64,000 bases of DNA from Ornithodoros turicata (taxonomy: Eukaryota; Arthropoda; Arachnida; Ixodida; Argasidae), in assembly GCF_037126465.1 (NCBI RefSeq), contig NC_088207.1, positions 40,174,143-40,238,142 of the forward strand, read 5' to 3'. Below are positions 62,701-64,000 of this stretch, one piece after another. Each line of letters opens with the position of its first letter. The first letter of the stretch is position 1. The notes beneath the pieces were generated by a model, which had not been told where the DNA came from, searched no databases, and saw only the letters and a list, made by a program, of their open reading frames with translations. A program made the position numbers and the translations under genes.

Positions 62701-63077
62701 GCGCTCGGCATGTTTGTTTTCCTTTGATCAACCGACCGCAAATGTGCAATGGTACCAGCAACACCTACCGTCTTAAAACCTCATATTTGGGCACCCTGTT
62801 GGTTGTAGCTGCCGATGAGGTGCCCCGGCCATAATGCAGCCCAGAGCTTCACTAGGGCGATATGACGCCGTCCAATCAGGATGCCATATCTCCGGGACGA
62901 TACAATGTTTGTTTCAGTGCGGCCAACGTAGAATAAGCTCCTAAGATATCTCTCAAAATCGAATAATATAGTGCAGATAGAAAAACGGGAAATACACGGT
63001 GGTAATTGATGTTCTGAGGCTGGAACACATTCAAAGGACAAATACGTACCCTTGGAAGTCGCTTTAACTCCTTTTTT
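62701..63077. other. Unassigned sequence
   Basis: A minus-strand frame crosses from the palindrome into here (62781-63161). Its outer part is mirrored on the plus strand by the palindrome, so its start is artificial. No domain. Confidence 0.4.
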
Positions 63078-63290
63078 TGCCACATATATAACACCCTTTT
63101 GGAGAGTACAATTAGGCTCAAAAGGGTGTCTCCTCGCTCCCTCAAGGGAGTAGCATAACACCTTTATCCCTACTGGAGAGTAATATTACCCCCCGGCACG
63201 GAGAAGGTGTTATGCTACTCCCTTGAGGGAGCAAGGAGACACCCTTTTGAGCCTAATTGTACTCTCCAAAAGGGTGTTATATATGTGGCA
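63078..63290. repeat. Near-perfect 87-bp inverted repeat with 39-nt loop
   Basis: 63078-63164 is the reverse complement of 63204-63290 with a single mismatch (C/T in the CTCCTYGCTCC word). Weaker pairing extends outward (CTCCTTTTTTTGCC against GGCAAGGAAAGGAG). The words ACACCCTTTTGG and AAAAGGGTGT recur inside each arm, so it may be a palindromic MITE. It makes two mirror-image reading frames that are not genes. Confidence 0.96.
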
Positions 63291-64000
63291 AGGAAAGGAG
63301 TTGAAGTACACCTTTTTTTAAAGAGTGTACAGCTGGCTAATCTTTTCAGTGACTTCCTTCTTTCATGGGAAATACACATCCTCGCGCTTTTATTGGTTCC
63401 TTAAAATGACTTCATCAGCATTCCTTGTGTTCCACCTCAAGAGGTGGCAGCTAGATTACATGTTACAAATGCAGAATTCCTCTTGTACCGTAACAGCATT
63501 TGATCAGAAATAAAAGAAGACCGCCAGAAAAATCAACAGAAAAATTAACGGAAGAAAGAAGCAGACATGACGAGACGCAACGAGTCTGTTGCGTCTTGTC
63601 CCGTCCGCTTACTTCTGTCCTTGCCCGTATCTTCTTAGACTCGGGGGAATATGATACCAACAACTATATATAGCTTACGCCAGCTTGCTCGAAATTTGTT
63701 CCTGTCTTCCACCTATATTTGTTGTTGCAAACGATCTATCATCTCTTGAAACATTGATCAGCGCGTCTTTCATAGCTTTCGCCAACTCTATTTTATCGCC
63801 CCTTACAGATCTTGGGAGACAAATCCCATCTTTATATCTTGTCATTTTTCATCAGGTGAACGAAACTTTCTCACAGCAAAACCTTAAAATGGGACAGTTG
63901 GTACAGCATCTGTGCGGGGGTGGGGGGGATTTGAGCTATAAAACACAAGGAACAGGGCAGTGAAGGTACGAGAGAAGATAGGACGTTCTTTCGTACCTTC
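63291..64000. other. Unassigned sequence; terminal hairpin cut by the window edge
   Basis: No gene recognised. The last 39 bases (63962-64000) form a hairpin: GAAGGTACGAGAGAA pairs with TTCTTTCGTACCTTC with one mismatch. It could be the tip of a larger inverted repeat that continues beyond the window. Confidence 0.45.

Noticed and set aside
62781..63161. 126-codon minus-strand frame starting MLCYSLEG
   Set aside because: Its first third is an arm of the palindrome, and the same peptide start is mirrored on the plus strand at 63207.
1..64000. Bacterial or phage-type systems (operons, defence islands, plasmid functions)
   Set aside because: No long frames, no ribosome-binding sites, no operon spacing; the content is eukaryotic transposable elements throughout.

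Overview
The window looks like eukaryotic, repeat-packed intergenic DNA from an arthropod, most likely a tick (Ixodida). The main reasons are tRNA-derived SINEs of the kind known from ticks, a CACGTGGGGTTCTTTAATGTGC-type repeat that I remember as common in tick genomes, AATAAA-type polyadenylation signals in retroelement tails, and the absence of operons, ribosome-binding sites or dense long reading frames. No reading frame exceeds about 200 codons. I found no host protein-coding gene, rRNA, functional tRNA gene or CRISPR array that I can defend. What is recognisable is a graveyard of transposable elements in several layers.

Four kinds of element dominate. (1) Non-LTR retrotransposons (LINEs), mostly 5'-truncated. 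They keep the last ~100 codons of ORF2, with a C-x2-C-x7-H-x4-C motif, plus the 3' UTR (7.3-8.1, 25.6, 26.3-27.2, 31.3-33.1, 41.0-41.5, 49.6-50.2, 56.8-57.1 kb). Several 3' ends finish in AATAAACATA followed by a run of C instead of A. (2) tRNA-derived SINEs (8.2, 20.95, 39.4, 50.3 and 61.6 kb, plus fragments). The best heads look like a serine-type tRNA with a long variable arm. (3) A family of nearly fully palindromic MITEs with CACT(G/C)TTAAAA termini (about ten copies: 2.1, 10.9, 20.6-22.0, 24.4, 26.7, 30.5, 32.2, 32.5 and 44.2 kb). Two copies sit in one LINE, and a paralogous empty site shows that this family makes a 2-bp target duplication. (4) Other DNA transposons and foldback elements: a hAT-like element at 29.4-30.2 kb with a perfect 8-bp target duplication, a second hAT relic with a hAT dimerisation-domain fragment at 37.3-38.4 kb, a TA-flanked mariner-type MITE at 23.0-23.5 kb, and many ~200-bp foldbacks.

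Layout: 0-7 kb is mostly unassigned sequence with a few repeat ends; 7-14 kb has LINE, SINE and foldbacks; 14-15 kb is a possible LTR relic; 15-24 kb is foldbacks and nested MITE/SINE; 25-34 kb is the densest nest (LINE with MITEs and a foldback inside a MITE); 34-45 kb has a hAT relic, SINE and LINE tails; 45-49 kb is largely unassigned; 49-57 kb has LINE, SINE and three unusual low-complexity tracts (45-bp tandem units, GGCC-rich degenerate repeats, AATTAAAGG-type decamers beside four CCGGAAGT sites); 57-64 kb has foldbacks, a SINE, a Gypsy-type protease relic and an 87-bp-arm palindrome.

Nothing here forms a cooperating gene set. The most interesting content is mobile-element biology: the 2-bp-TSD hairpin MITE family, the poly(C)-ended LINE tails with a conserved stem-loop, and two long, almost perfect inverted repeats that are either very recent or assembly artefacts. 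Family names, tick assignment and clade assignments rest on motif memory, not on a database search.
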